Below are positions 38,233 to 47,474 of a stretch of 64,000 nt of DNA, piece after piece. The notes below the pieces were generated by a model, which was given only the letters and a program-made list of their open reading frames with translations, ran no database searches and was not told where the DNA came from. The stretch covers positions 6,200,001 through 6,264,000 of the forward strand of contig NZ_JAUSWW010000001.1 of NCBI RefSeq assembly GCF_030815415.1, written 5' to 3'. A program made the translations under genes and the position numbers. Position 1 is the first letter of the stretch; every line of letters begins with the position of its first letter. The DNA is from Streptomyces canus. Lineage in GTDB: Bacteria; Actinomycetota; Actinomycetes; Streptomycetales; Streptomycetaceae.

Positions 38233-40601
38233 GTCGTCGGTGGGCCTCCGCCCGCCGTCGTGCCGCCTGTCGTGCCGGTCGTCGTGCCGCCGGTGGTCGT
38301 GTCTCCCGTGGTGCCGCCGGTGGTGGTATCCCCTGTGGTGCCGCCCGTGGTGGTCGTGTCGCCGGTCGTCCCGCCCGTGGTGGTCGTGTCGCCCGTCGTG
38401 CCGCCCGTGGTGGTGTCGCCCGTCGTACCGCCGCCCGTGGTGGTGTCGCCCGTCGTGCCGCCGTCGGTCTGACCGCCGGTGTCCTGGCCCCCGTCGGTCG
38501 TGCCGCCGTCGTCCTCGCCCTCCGTGTCCTCCGGGGGGACGAAGCTCGGTTCCTGCGTCGGCGTCTCGACCACGTCGGCGCCCTCCTGGAGTTCGAGGTC
38601 GAACTCGGTGGCGGGCTTGCTCTTCAGGGCGGCCTCGGTGAACTGGGCCCAGATCTCGGTGGGCGCCCCGCCGCCGTTGATGCGCGGCAGGCCCATCACG
38701 CCGTACAGGGACTTGTGCTTGGCGGTGACCGGGTCCTGGCCCATCACCGCGACGACAGTGGCGAGGTCGGGGGTGTAGCCGGCGAACCAGGCGGCCTGGT
38801 CCTCCTCGGCGGTGCCGGTCTTGCCGGCCGCCGGGCGGCCCGCGGCCTGGGCGGCGGTGGCGGTGCCGTTCTCCACGACGCTCTGCAGGATCGACGTCGT
38901 GGTGTCGGCGGCCTGACGGGTGACGGCCTGGGAGCTCTTGTGGTCCGGCAGATCCACGACGTCCTTGCCGTCCCTGGTGATGGTCTTGATCAACGTGTAC
39001 GCGCCGTGCTTGCCGTGGTTGGCGAGCGTGGCGTACGACTCCGCCATGTCGAGGACGCTGGCGGTGTTCACGCCGAGCGCGATGGAGGGCGAGGCGGTCA
39101 GGTCGGGGGTGTCGGAGGGGATGCCGAGGGCGACCGCGGTGTCCTTGACCTTGTCGGAGCCGACGTCCACGGCCATCTGCGCGTACACCGAGTTCACCGA
39201 CTTGTCGGTGGCGGTGCGCACGGTGATGTCGCCGTACGACACGTCGTCCTCGTTGGCCGGGTCGTAGCTGCCGCCGGTCCAGCCCTGGACGGGGCGCCTG
39301 TTGGTGCCGTCGTAGATCGTGTTCGGGGTGATGGTGCGGCCGTCCTGCGTGGTGGACTCGTTCTGGACGGCCGAGGTGAACACGAAGGGCTTGAAGGTGG
39401 AGCCGACCTGGAAGTCCCGGCGGGTGGCGTTGTTCGTGTACTGCTTGACGTAGTCGATGCCGCCGTACATGGCGACGACCTGCCCGGTTTTCGGGTCGAC
39501 GGCGGCGCCGCCCGCGCGGACGTAGGTGTCGACCTTGCGGTTCTTCTTGTCGAGCTTGTCCATCAGCTTGTCGTTGACGGCGTCGACGAAGGCGTCCTGC
39601 TTGCTCTTCTGGATGGTGGTGGTGATGCGGTAACCGCCGGCGTCGAGCTCGTCGGAGGTGAGGATCTTGTTGTCGCGCAGATAGTCGTTGACGGCGTTGA
39701 CGAGGTAGCCGCGCTGCCCGGACATGCCGGTGGAGACGGTGGCCTCCTTCGGCATCGGGAACTTCAGGCCGGCGCGCTCGGACTGCTTCAGCCAGCCTTC
39801 CTTGACCATGCCGTCGAGGACGTAGTTCCAGCGGGCCACGGCGGCCGACTTGTTCTCGGGGTGGGCGACGACGTCGTACTCGCTGGGCGCGTTGAGCAGG
39901 GCGGCGAGATAGGCGCCCTCGGCCACGGAGAGGTCGGTGGCGTCCTTGCCGTAGTACGCCTGGGCGGCGGCCTGGATGCCGTAGGAATTGCGCCCGAAGT
40001 AGCTGGTGTTGAGGTAGCCCTCGAGGATCTCGGCCTTGGACTTCTCCCGGTCCAGCTTGATCGAGATGAAGAACTCCTTCACCTTGCGGGTGACGGTCTG
40101 CTCCTGCGCCAGGTAGTAGTTCTTCACGTACTGCTGGGTGATCGTGGAGCCGGACTGGGTGCCCTTGCCGGTGGCGGTGTTCCAGCCGGCGCGCACCATC
40201 GCCTTGGGGTCGATCGCCGACTCGGAGTAGAAGTCGCGGTCCTCGGCGGCGAGTACGGCGTGCTGGGCGGCCTTGGAGACCTGGGAGAGGCTGACGTTCT
40301 CGCGGTTGACCTCGCCGTCGCGGGCGAGCTGGCTGCCGTCCGCGTAGAGGTAGACGTTGGACTGCTTGGTGGCGAGGGCGTTGGCGGGCGGGATCTTCAC
40401 CAGCGAGTAGCCGAGGAAGAACAGGCCGATCAGCAGCAGTATCCCGAGGACGAAGGTGCCGAGCACCATGCGCCAGGTGGGGATGATCCGTCGCCATCCG
40501 GTCCGCTTGGGCCGCTTCGGCTTCTTCCCACCGGGCTCTTCAGCCGCCTGAGGTTCTCTGGGTGCCCAGCCCTGGTTCGGCTGCTGCGGCTCGTCGCTCA
40601 T
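38226..40601 (-). CDS. Bifunctional (class A) penicillin-binding protein with Thr/Gly-rich C-terminal tail
   Basis: 791 residues. Cytoplasmic basic N-terminus, membrane helix ~40-62, glycosyltransferase 51 domain (AAEDRDFYSE with the catalytic Glu; STITQQYVKN), then transpeptidase domain with Ser401 (GSTFKPF), Ser468-Val-Asn470 and Lys594-Thr-Gly (KTGTAEED). Builds and cross-links peptidoglycan outside the membrane. The last ~110 residues are acidic and then repeat TTGDTTTGG, probably a wall-spanning or exposed linker. ATG at 40601; an upstream GGAG is 12 bases away. Confidence 0.95.
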   Translation of the reverse strand: MSDEPQQPNQGWAPREPQAAEEPGGKKPKRPKRTGWRRIIPTWRMVLGTFVLGILLLIGLFFLGYSLVKIPPANALATKQSNVYLYADGSQLARDGEVNRENVSLSQVSKAAQHAVLAAEDRDFYSESAIDPKAMVRAGWNTATGKGTQSGSTITQQYVKNYYLAQEQTVTRKVKEFFISIKLDREKSKAEILEGYLNTSYFGRNSYGIQAAAQAYYGKDATDLSVAEGAYLAALLNAPSEYDVVAHPENKSAAVARWNYVLDGMVKEGWLKQSERAGLKFPMPKEATVSTGMSGQRGYLVNAVNDYLRDNKILTSDELDAGGYRITTTIQKSKQDAFVDAVNDKLMDKLDKKNRKVDTYVRAGGAAVDPKTGQVVAMYGGIDYVKQYTNNATRRDFQVGSTFKPFVFTSAVQNESTTQDGRTITPNTIYDGTNRRPVQGWTGGSYDPANEDDVSYGDITVRTATDKSVNSVYAQMAVDVGSDKVKDTAVALGIPSDTPDLTASPSIALGVNTASVLDMAESYATLANHGKHGAYTLIKTITRDGKDVVDLPDHKSSQAVTRQAADTTTSILQSVVENGTATAAQAAGRPAAGKTGTAEEDQAAWFAGYTPDLATVVAVMGQDPVTAKHKSLYGVMGLPRINGGGAPTEIWAQFTEAALKSKPATEFDLELQEGADVVETPTQEPSFVPPEDTEGEDDGGTTDGGQDTGGQTDGGTTGDTTTGGGTTGDTTTGGTTGDTTTTGGTTGDTTTTGGTTGDTTTGGTTGDTTTGGTTTGTTGGTTAGGGPPTTQ
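38236..38480 (-). repeat. Tandem repeat encoding the Thr/Gly/Asp tail of the penicillin-binding protein
   Basis: About eight imperfect copies of a ~27-base unit encoding TTGDTTTGG variants. All frames remain open through it on both strands, so copy number may vary by slippage without disrupting the frame. Confidence 0.8.
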
Positions 40602-40813
40602 GTCGTGCACGGACTCCTGTTTCACGCTTTTACGTCGTACGTCGCCGTACGCCCTCGTACGTCTTCTGCGTCCCCGGATGAAGACTGTCGCACCATGCGT
40701 TCCGTTCCCGATGAGCGGCGCGCGTCCGCCCGGAAAATGGGTGGCATGCGTCACCGCCGGCGGGCTAGGCTCCTGCGCTTCGGTGTCCGGACGGGCCGGG
40801 AGGGCTGGGACTG

Positions 40814-41614
40814 ATGGGTTCGGGGCGGTTGTACCTGGCCGTCGCGGCGGGCGGATTCAGACGGTACGCGACCTATCGGGCGGCCACCGCGGCCGGGGTG
40901 TTCACCAACACGGTGTTCGGGTTGATTCTCGTCTACACCTACACCGCGCTGTGGGACGAGAAGCCGCACCTGGGCGGGTACGACCTGGCGCAGGCCGTCA
41001 CCTATGTGTGGATCGGCCAGTCGCTGTTCAAGACGCTCGCCAACGGGGGCGGGGGCGTCGAGAGCGAGCTCATGGAGCGTATCCGCACGGGTGACATCGC
41101 GATCGACCTGTACCGTCCGGCCGATCTCCAACTGTGGTGGCTGGCCGCTGACTTGGGCCGGGCGGGGTTCGAGCTGCTGGGGCGCGGGGTGATCCCCTTC
41201 GTGTTCGGTGCGCTGGTCTTCGACCTCGCGCTACCGACGGACGTGTCCTCGTGGGTGGCGTTCTTCGGGGCGGTGCTGCTGGCGATGCTGGTCAGTTTCG
41301 GGATCCGGTATCTGGTGGCGTTGAGCGCGTTCTGGCTGCTCGACGGCACCGGGGTGGCGCAGATGGTGATGTTCGTCGGGTGGTTCTGCTCGGGCATGAT
41401 CCTGCCGCTGAACGTCTTCCCGGGCACGCTCGGCGAGGTCGTACGGGCCCTGCCGTGGTCGTCGCTGCTCCAGGCGCCCGCGGATGTGCTGATGGGGCAC
41501 GCCGATCCGCTGGGCACCTATGCCTTCCAGGCGATGTGGGCGGTGGTGCTGCTGGCGGCCGGGCGGATGGTGCAGAGGGCGGCGACGCGGCGGGTGGTGG
41601 TGCAGGGTGGTTGA
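40814..41614 (+). CDS. ABC-2 type exporter permease 1
   Basis: 266 residues with six membrane helices, first at ~20-45 (ATAAGVFTNTVFGLILVYTY). Includes LMERIRTGDIAIDLYRPADL, a conserved cytosolic loop of the COG4587-like permease group paired with COG4586 ATPases. First gene of a three-gene exporter operon; the next start overlaps its stop. ATG at 40814. The cargo is unknown; relatives are linked to drug or viologen export. Confidence 0.85.
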   Translation: MGSGRLYLAVAAGGFRRYATYRAATAAGVFTNTVFGLILVYTYTALWDEKPHLGGYDLAQAVTYVWIGQSLFKTLANGGGGVESELMERIRTGDIAIDLYRPADLQLWWLAADLGRAGFELLGRGVIPFVFGALVFDLALPTDVSSWVAFFGAVLLAMLVSFGIRYLVALSAFWLLDGTGVAQMVMFVGWFCSGMILPLNVFPGTLGEVVRALPWSSLLQAPADVLMGHADPLGTYAFQAMWAVVLLAAGRMVQRAATRRVVVQGG

Positions 41615-42500
41615 CACCGGCAGGGTGGCCGACACCGGCGGGGTGGTCGAGAGCGGCGAAGTGACCGGAAGCGGCGAAGTGGCCGGGAGCAGCAGGGTTG
41701 TCGACGGGCTGCGCGTCTATCGGATGATCTCCGCGATGTGGATCCGCTCCACGATGGCCTACCGGGCCTCCTTCCTCATGACCACGCTGGGCAACTTCAC
41801 GGCGACCGCGCTCGACTTCGTCGCGATCATGCTGATGTTCTCCCGTGTCGACGCGCTCGGCGGCTACACGCTGCCCCAAGTCGCCTTCCTGTACGGGCTG
41901 TCCAGCACCGCGTTCGGTCTCGCCGATCTGCTGCTCGGTTCGATGGAGAAGCTGGGCCGGCGGGTGCGTGACGGCACGCTGGACACGCTGCTGGTGCGTC
42001 CGGCGCCGGTGCTCGCGCAGATGGCGGCGGACCAGTTCGGGCTGCGGCGCCTGGGCCGGATCACGCAGGGTGTGATGGTGCTGGTCTACGGGCTGGCCAC
42101 GGTCGACATCGACTGGACGCCGCTGAAGCTGCTGCTGATGCCGGTGATGATCCTGAGCGGCGCCGGGATCTTCGGTGCGGTGTTCATCGCGGGCGCGGCC
42201 TTCCAGTTCGTGGCGAAGGACGCCTCCGAGGTGCAGAACGCGTTCACGTACGGCGGTACGACGATGCTGCAGTATCCGCCGACGGTGTTCGCGACGGAGC
42301 TGGTGCGCGGGGTGACGTTCGTGTTCCCGCTGGCCTTCGTCAACTGGCTGCCGGCCACGTATGTGCTGGGCGTGCCGCTGCCGCTCGGGCTGCCCGAGTG
42401 GGTGGCGTTCCTGTCGCCGCTGGTGGCGGTGGGGTGTTGTGCGCTGGCGGGGCTGGCGTGGCGGGCCGGGTTGCGGACGTATCAGAGCACAGGGAACTGA
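41607..42500 (+). CDS. ABC-2 type exporter permease 2
   Basis: 297 residues from GTG 41607. The first ~32 residues are a degenerate repeat (VDTGRVADTGGVVESGEV), followed by VDGLRVYRMISAMWIRSTMA, the usual beginning of this family; the true start may be a later GTG such as the one near 41700. Six membrane helices; loop DGTLDTLLVRPAPVLAQM parallels the RPAD loop of permease 1. Forms a heterodimeric exporter with permease 1. Confidence 0.85.
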   Translation: MVDTGRVADTGGVVESGEVTGSGEVAGSSRVVDGLRVYRMISAMWIRSTMAYRASFLMTTLGNFTATALDFVAIMLMFSRVDALGGYTLPQVAFLYGLSSTAFGLADLLLGSMEKLGRRVRDGTLDTLLVRPAPVLAQMAADQFGLRRLGRITQGVMVLVYGLATVDIDWTPLKLLLMPVMILSGAGIFGAVFIAGAAFQFVAKDASEVQNAFTYGGTTMLQYPPTVFATELVRGVTFVFPLAFVNWLPATYVLGVPLPLGLPEWVAFLSPLVAVGCCALAGLAWRAGLRTYQSTGN

Positions 42501-42506
42501 GGGGTC

Positions 42507-43484
42507 GTGGGCGAGGTCATGGGTGAGGCTTTCATCGAGCTGGACCGCGTCGAGAAGGTCTTCGACGTACGCAGGAAGACCGGGTTCCTGAAGCGGGAAC
42601 GGCGTGAGGTGCGGGCCGTCGACTCGATCTCCTTCCGGGTCGCGCGGGGCGAGATGGTCGGGTACATCGGGCCGAACGGTGCCGGGAAGTCGACCACGAT
42701 CAAGATGCTGACGGGCATCCTGACGCCGAGCGGGGGCCGGCTGCGGGTGGCGGGCATCGACCCGTCCCGGGAGCGGTCGCGGCTCGCGCACCGGATCGGG
42801 GTGGTGTTCGGGCAGCGGACGACGCTGTGGTGGGATCTGCCGCTGATCGACTCGTACAAGCTGATGCACCGCATGTACCGGATCCCCGACGCCCGGTACC
42901 GCGAGAACCTCGACCGCTGCGTCGAACTCCTCGAACTGGCCGACCTGTTGGACGTGCCCGTGCGCCAGCTCTCGCTGGGCCAGCGGATGCGCGGCGACAT
43001 CGCGGCGGCACTGCTGCACGACCCCGAGGTGCTGTACCTGGACGAGCCGACGATCGGCCTCGATGTCATCTCCAAGGCCAAGGTGCGGGGTTTTCTCCGG
43101 GAGTTGAACTCCGAGAACGGCACGACCGTCCTGCTGACCACGCATGATCTCCAGGACATCGAGCAGCTCTGCTCACGGGTGATGGTGATCGACCACGGCC
43201 GTCTGATGTACGACGGTCCGCTCGCCGGTCTGCACGAGGCGGGGGAGAGCGAGCGGATCCTGGTGGTGGACCTGGAGCGGGAGCTGCCGCCGATCGAGGC
43301 GGCGCCCGCCCGGGTGGTGAAGGTGGAGGGCCCGCGGCAGTGGCTGGCGTTCCCGGCGGGGGCGTCGGCGGCTCCTCTGGTGGCGCGGATCGCGGCGGAG
43401 TATCCGCTGGTGGACCTGTCGGTGCGGGAGCCGGACATCGAGGCGGTCATCGCCAAGATGTATGCCGAGCGGGCGACCGCATAG
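42507..43484 (+). CDS. ABC-2 exporter ATPase
   Basis: 325 residues. Walker A GPNGAGKST, Q-loop VVFGQRTTLWWDLP, signature LSLGQRMR, Walker B VLYLDEPTIGLD, His switch TTHDLQDIE. The Arg/Lys-rich insert RRKTGFLKRERRE between the first strands and the C-terminal ~80-residue extension fit the COG4586 group. Start GTG at 42507 six bases after the permease stop; a second in-phase ATG is four codons on. Confidence 0.92.
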   Translation: MGEVMGEAFIELDRVEKVFDVRRKTGFLKRERREVRAVDSISFRVARGEMVGYIGPNGAGKSTTIKMLTGILTPSGGRLRVAGIDPSRERSRLAHRIGVVFGQRTTLWWDLPLIDSYKLMHRMYRIPDARYRENLDRCVELLELADLLDVPVRQLSLGQRMRGDIAAALLHDPEVLYLDEPTIGLDVISKAKVRGFLRELNSENGTTVLLTTHDLQDIEQLCSRVMVIDHGRLMYDGPLAGLHEAGESERILVVDLERELPPIEAAPARVVKVEGPRQWLAFPAGASAAPLVARIAAEYPLVDLSVREPDIEAVIAKMYAERATA

Positions 43485-43517
43485 TGCGGGAACGTTCGAA
43501 CTCGTAGGCTTCTGTGT

Positions 43518-44330
43518 ATGACGGACGACGAACTCCCGGACCTTCGCGCCTCCGACGCCGACCGTGAGCGAGTGGCCGAGATCCTGCGGGACGCCCTCGC
43601 GGAGGGCCGTCTCGACATGGAGGAGTTCGAGGAGCGGCTGGACGCGACGTACAAGGCGCGGACCTACGGCGAGCTGACACCGATCACCCGGGATCTGCCG
43701 ACCGGGCCCGGACCGGCGGTGAACCTGTTCAAGGAGCCTGTCGTGGACGGGAGTTGGGCGTCGAGGATCACGGGCGGCGAGGGCTCCTCGACGTGGGGCG
43801 TCGCCGTCATGGCCGGGTTTCAGCGCAAGGGGCGCTGGACCGTGCCGAAGCGGTTCACCGGCTTCGCCTTCTGGGGCGGTGGCGAGATCGATCTGCGGGA
43901 GGCGAACTTCGCGGACCGCGAGGTCGAGATCACCTGCGTGGCGATCATGGGCGGTATCGAGGTGATCGTGCCGCCGGGTGTCGAGGTCGTCGTGCGCGGG
44001 CTCGGGATCATGGGCGGCTTCGACGAGCGCGCCCACGAGGAGCCGGACGATCCGCATGCCCCGCGGGTGATCGTCACCGGGCTCGCCCTGATGGGTGGCG
44101 TCGAGGTGTACCGGAAGCTGCCCAGGGCGGAGCGGCAGCGGCTGAAGGAGGAGCGGCGGCTGGAGCGGCTGGAGCGGAAGAACGCGCGCCGGGAGCTGGG
44201 CTCTTCCCGCCACGATCCGCTCGACCTCCACGATGTCCACCGTGACGCCATGGACCAGGTCCGCGAGGCGATGGAGGAGCACCGCGAGCTGCGCCGGGAG
44301 AGGCGGGAGCGGCGGCGGTACGAGGACTGA
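43518..44330 (+). CDS. DUF1707 protein with LiaF-like C-terminal domain
   Basis: 270 residues, no membrane helix. DUF1707 at ~8-60 (LRASDADRERVAEILRDALA, GRLDMEEFEERLDATYKART). The middle has DUF2154/LiaF-type beta repeats (ITCVAIMGGIEVIVPPG, GLGIMGGFDE, LMGGVEVY). The C-terminal ~65 residues are a highly charged Arg/Glu helix. Function unknown; LiaF-like folds act in envelope-stress sensing. ATG at 43518. Confidence 0.85.
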   Translation: MTDDELPDLRASDADRERVAEILRDALAEGRLDMEEFEERLDATYKARTYGELTPITRDLPTGPGPAVNLFKEPVVDGSWASRITGGEGSSTWGVAVMAGFQRKGRWTVPKRFTGFAFWGGGEIDLREANFADREVEITCVAIMGGIEVIVPPGVEVVVRGLGIMGGFDERAHEEPDDPHAPRVIVTGLALMGGVEVYRKLPRAERQRLKEERRLERLERKNARRELGSSRHDPLDLHDVHRDAMDQVREAMEEHRELRRERRERRRYED

Positions 44331-44372
44331 GGCCCACGGGGCGGCGGTACGAGGCCGCCGCCCGGCCCCGCC

Positions 44373-45740
44373 CTACAGCTCCGCCGGCGCCGAGCCCTTC
44401 AGGTCCTCCAGGTCGAAGGCCTCCGCCATTCGCGCGTACCCCTTGTCGCTCGGGTGGAGACGGTCCCCCGAGTCGTAGTCGGACCGCAGCCTCCGCGGGT
44501 TGTACGGGTCCCTGAGCGCCTCGTCGAAGTCCACGACCGCGTCGTAGACCTTGCCGTCGCGGATCTCGGCGTTGATCCGCTGCCGGACGTCCTCCCTGGC
44601 CCCCGTGTACCCCCGGTGGCCCTGGAAGGGCATCAGGGTCGCCCCGACGACCTTGATGCCGCGGGCGTGGGCCTGGCGGACCATCGTGCGCAGGCCGTCG
44701 AGGATCTTGTCGGGGTCGGCGAGGTGCGGGTTGCGGAGGATGTCGTTGACGCCGAGGTCGATGACGACGACCTTCACGTTCGTGCGGCCCAGCACGTCCC
44801 GGCCGAAGCGGCCCAGGCCGCTCTGGTTGTCGGCGGGGCGGCCGAGGCCGTTGGCGAGGACCTGGTTGCCGCTGATGCCCTGGTTGACGACGCTGTAGCG
44901 GGGCAGGTCGCGGCCGGCCTCGATCGCGGTGCGCAGCCGGTCCGAAAGGATGTCCGTCCAGCGGTGGTTGGCGCCCTGGGTGGAGGTGATGCCGTCGGTC
45001 AGCGAGTCGCCGAGGACGACGACCGTGCCGTCGGACTCGTTGCTCAGCACGTCCAGCGCGGTCAGGTAGCGCCAGTACGGGGTCTGTTCGGTGTACGCCG
45101 TCCCCGTGACGTCCTCGGCGAGGTCGCCGACGGCGACGTAGGAGATCTGGCGGGCGTGCGGGTGGTAGGTGACCGGCCCGGACCGCGTGGGGGAGTACGT
45201 GGTGACCAGGACGTCACTGCCGTACGCGATGGCGATGCGGACCGCGTCGCTCATGACCTGGCCGCCGGCCGGGACGACGACCGCGGTGTTGCCGCCGAAG
45301 GTGAGGCGCCGCATCGTCTGCGCGGTCGCGGCGGCCGTGTCGCTGCCCGCGGCGACGGCGATCGACGCGTGGGTGATGGTCAGCGGGGACTGGCCGTAGA
45401 GGTTGGACAGCGTGATGCGGGCACTCGTACCCCCTATGGCGGAGTGCACGACATTGCGTATCGAGCGGCCCGCCATGCCCTCGGCCTCGGTGCCGGGCTC
45501 GGCACCCGCCGGAGAGGTGGACCATGCGCCGACCCAGGTGCCGGTGGAGGCGGGGGCGGCGGGATTGTGTGGGGCGGCGCCCTGCGCGACGGTGTTCCGC
45601 TGGTCGGTGCTGCCGTCGTCGGCGGCGACACCGACGTATATGGCGGCGGACAGCGCCACGATCAGGGCGACCATCGCGGAAAGCAGGGCACGGTGCTTTG
45701 TGGGGGACACCCCCACACCCCCGGCACTACGCCTGGTCAT
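44373..45740 (-). CDS. Secreted SGNH/GDSL hydrolase
   Basis: About 455 residues. N-terminal hydrophobic anchor or signal (LLSAMVALIVALSAAIYVGV) followed by a Ala/Thr/Pro linker. Block I VVLGDSLTDG with the nucleophile Ser, block III GVNDI, block V DRLHPSDKG with the catalytic Asp and His. A beta-rich domain precedes the catalytic part. Likely an esterase or lipase outside the cell; substrate unknown. ATG at 45749 sits only two bases from GAGGAG, so ATG 45740 is taken. Confidence 0.88.
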   Translation of the reverse strand: MTRRSAGGVGVSPTKHRALLSAMVALIVALSAAIYVGVAADDGSTDQRNTVAQGAAPHNPAAPASTGTWVGAWSTSPAGAEPGTEAEGMAGRSIRNVVHSAIGGTSARITLSNLYGQSPLTITHASIAVAAGSDTAAATAQTMRRLTFGGNTAVVVPAGGQVMSDAVRIAIAYGSDVLVTTYSPTRSGPVTYHPHARQISYVAVGDLAEDVTGTAYTEQTPYWRYLTALDVLSNESDGTVVVLGDSLTDGITSTQGANHRWTDILSDRLRTAIEAGRDLPRYSVVNQGISGNQVLANGLGRPADNQSGLGRFGRDVLGRTNVKVVVIDLGVNDILRNPHLADPDKILDGLRTMVRQAHARGIKVVGATLMPFQGHRGYTGAREDVRQRINAEIRDGKVYDAVVDFDEALRDPYNPRRLRSDYDSGDRLHPSDKGYARMAEAFDLEDLKGSAPAEL

Positions 45741-45794
45741 GCGGTGCATATCTCCTCGGGCAGACGGGAGCCCGAGGCTCCGATGTGATCACCT

Positions 45795-45912
45795 CATGAT
45801 GCGTCATGCGGTGAGGGGTGTGTGAACAGACCCCCCATTGGGCCACCGGAGTTCAGGAGTGAGCTCCCCCCTACCTGACAGACGTCGGGAACTCCTGTTC
45901 CGTTCCAGGAGT
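45795..45912. promoter_or_regulatory. Inverted repeats in the divergent gap before the DUF445 gene
   Basis: CATGA-tgcg-TCATG (45795-45808) is near the SGNH gene. ACTCCTG-ttccgttc-CAGGAGT (45891-45912) is near the DUF445 gene, and a further CAGGAGT copy lies at 45854-45860. Candidate operators. Confidence 0.35.
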
Positions 45913-45961
45913 CGGTCAGGAAGGGACAATGTGTACCGGGGATCACGAACGGGTGGAGTGG

Positions 45962-47305
45962 ATGGAACGCACGAAACCAGACGAATCGGATACCGCTGAC
46001 GCAGGGCAGCATGCCCGCCCGGTCGCCGCCGCTAACCGCGCGATGACCGCGTTCAGCGCCGCCGACGAGGAGAAGCAGCGCGGCGTACGCCGGATGAAGC
46101 TCACCGCGGCCGGGCTGCTGCTGTTCGTGGCGGTCGTGTACGTGCTCGCCGAGGTGGCCTCCGGGCAGGGGGCGGGCGCGTGGGCCGGCTATGTCGCCGC
46201 GGCCGCCGAGGCGGGGATGGTGGGTGCGCTGGCGGACTGGTTCGCGGTCACGGCCCTCTTCCGCCACCCGCTCGGTCTGCCCATCCCGCACACCGCGATC
46301 ATCCCGAACAAGAAGGACCAGCTCGGCGTGTCCCTGGGCGAGTTCGTCGGGGAGAACTTCCTCTCCGAGGACGTCGTACGCCAACGGCTGCGGGCGGTGG
46401 GCATCGGCAGCCGGCTGGGCGCGTGGCTGGCGGAGCCCGAGCACGCCGACCGGGTGACGGCGGAGCTCTCGGCGGCACTGCGCGGGGCGCTGACCGTGCT
46501 CCGGGACTCCGATGTGCAGGCGGTCGTGGGAGAGGCGATCACCCGGCGGGCCGACGCGCAGGAGATCGCGCCGGGCATCGGGAAGATGCTGGACAAGATC
46601 GTCGCGGACGGCGGCCACCGGCGGGTCGTGGACCTGGTGGTGACGCGGGCGCACGACTGGCTGGTGCTCCACGACGAACAGGTCATGGACGCGGTGCAGG
46701 GCGGCGCGCCCGGCTGGACCCCCCGTTTCGTCGACAAGAAGGTCGGCGAGCGGGTCTACAAGGAACTGCTGCGGTTCGTGACGGAGATGCGGGACATGCC
46801 CTCGCATCCGGCGCGCGGCGCGCTGGACCGCTTCCTGACGGACTTCGCGTCCGATCTTCAGTCCGACACGGACACGCGGGCGCGGGTCGAGCGGCTCAAG
46901 GGCGAGGTCCTCGGGCGCGGCGAGGTCCAGGACCTGATCGCGTCCGCCTGGACCGCCGTACGGTCGATGATCGTCTCCGCAGCCGAGGACGAGCGCAGTG
47001 AGCTACGGCTGCGGGTGCGGGCGTCGCTGCTGTCGCTGGGGGCGCGGATGGCGGTGGAACCCCGGTTGCAGGCCAAGGTGGACAGGTGGGTCGAGGGGGC
47101 GGCGGTGTACGTGGTGACGACGTACCGCCGCGAGATCACCCTGCTCATCACGGACACGGTGGCGGGCTGGGACGCCGAGCACACGACGAGGAAGATCGAG
47201 GCTCATATCGGACGGGACCTGCAGTTCATCCGGATCAACGGCACGGTGGTGGGTTCGTTGGCGGGGCTGCTGATCTATACGGTGGCGCGGGCGCTGGGAG
47301 CGTAG
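45962..47305 (+). CDS. DUF445 membrane-associated protein
   Basis: 447 residues. Hydrophobic helix at ~43-62 (LTAAGLLLFVAVVYVLAEVA), then GYVAAAAEAGMVGALADWFA and LFRHPLGLPIPHTAIIPNKK, the DUF445 signature; long amphipathic helices follow and a final helix LIYTVARALGA closes the protein. YjiN-like family of unknown function. ATG 45962 has GGAG five bases upstream; ATG 45929 with AGGAAGGGA is an alternative adding 11 residues. Confidence 0.88.
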   Translation: MERTKPDESDTADAGQHARPVAAANRAMTAFSAADEEKQRGVRRMKLTAAGLLLFVAVVYVLAEVASGQGAGAWAGYVAAAAEAGMVGALADWFAVTALFRHPLGLPIPHTAIIPNKKDQLGVSLGEFVGENFLSEDVVRQRLRAVGIGSRLGAWLAEPEHADRVTAELSAALRGALTVLRDSDVQAVVGEAITRRADAQEIAPGIGKMLDKIVADGGHRRVVDLVVTRAHDWLVLHDEQVMDAVQGGAPGWTPRFVDKKVGERVYKELLRFVTEMRDMPSHPARGALDRFLTDFASDLQSDTDTRARVERLKGEVLGRGEVQDLIASAWTAVRSMIVSAAEDERSELRLRVRASLLSLGARMAVEPRLQAKVDRWVEGAAVYVVTTYRREITLLITDTVAGWDAEHTTRKIEAHIGRDLQFIRINGTVVGSLAGLLIYTVARALGA

Positions 47306-47345
47306 GCGCTCCGCTGGAAGAACGGTGGCAGGGCCGCGGGACGCT

Positions 47346-47428
47346 CAGGGAGGGCGTGGGGCGGGGGCGTAGGGCGGGCGTAGGGCGGGTGTAGGGCTGG
47401 GGCGTGCGGCGGGGCGTAGGGCGGGTCC
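47346..47428 (+). repeat. G-rich 11-bp repeat tract upstream of the MFS gene
   Basis: Unit gcgtagggcgg repeats about four times with variants. The tract contains more than four closely spaced GGG runs on the plus strand, compatible with a G-quadruplex. It occupies most of the 169-base gap between the DUF445 stop and the MFS start. Confidence 0.65.
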
Positions 47429-47474
47429 TTCCTGGGCACTCGGCCCGGGTTCTCACGCGAGGAGGAGGGAGCCC

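Noticed and set aside
38016..40814. A 932-codon open frame on the plus strand opposite the penicillin-binding protein
   Set aside because: High GC keeps antisense frames open; the product is Val/Gly/Asp/Arg low complexity without domains, while the minus strand has full GT51 and transpeptidase motifs.
40814..43484. Antibiotic biosynthesis or resistance cluster
   Set aside because: Only an ABC-2 exporter is present; no biosynthetic core enzyme lies on either side.
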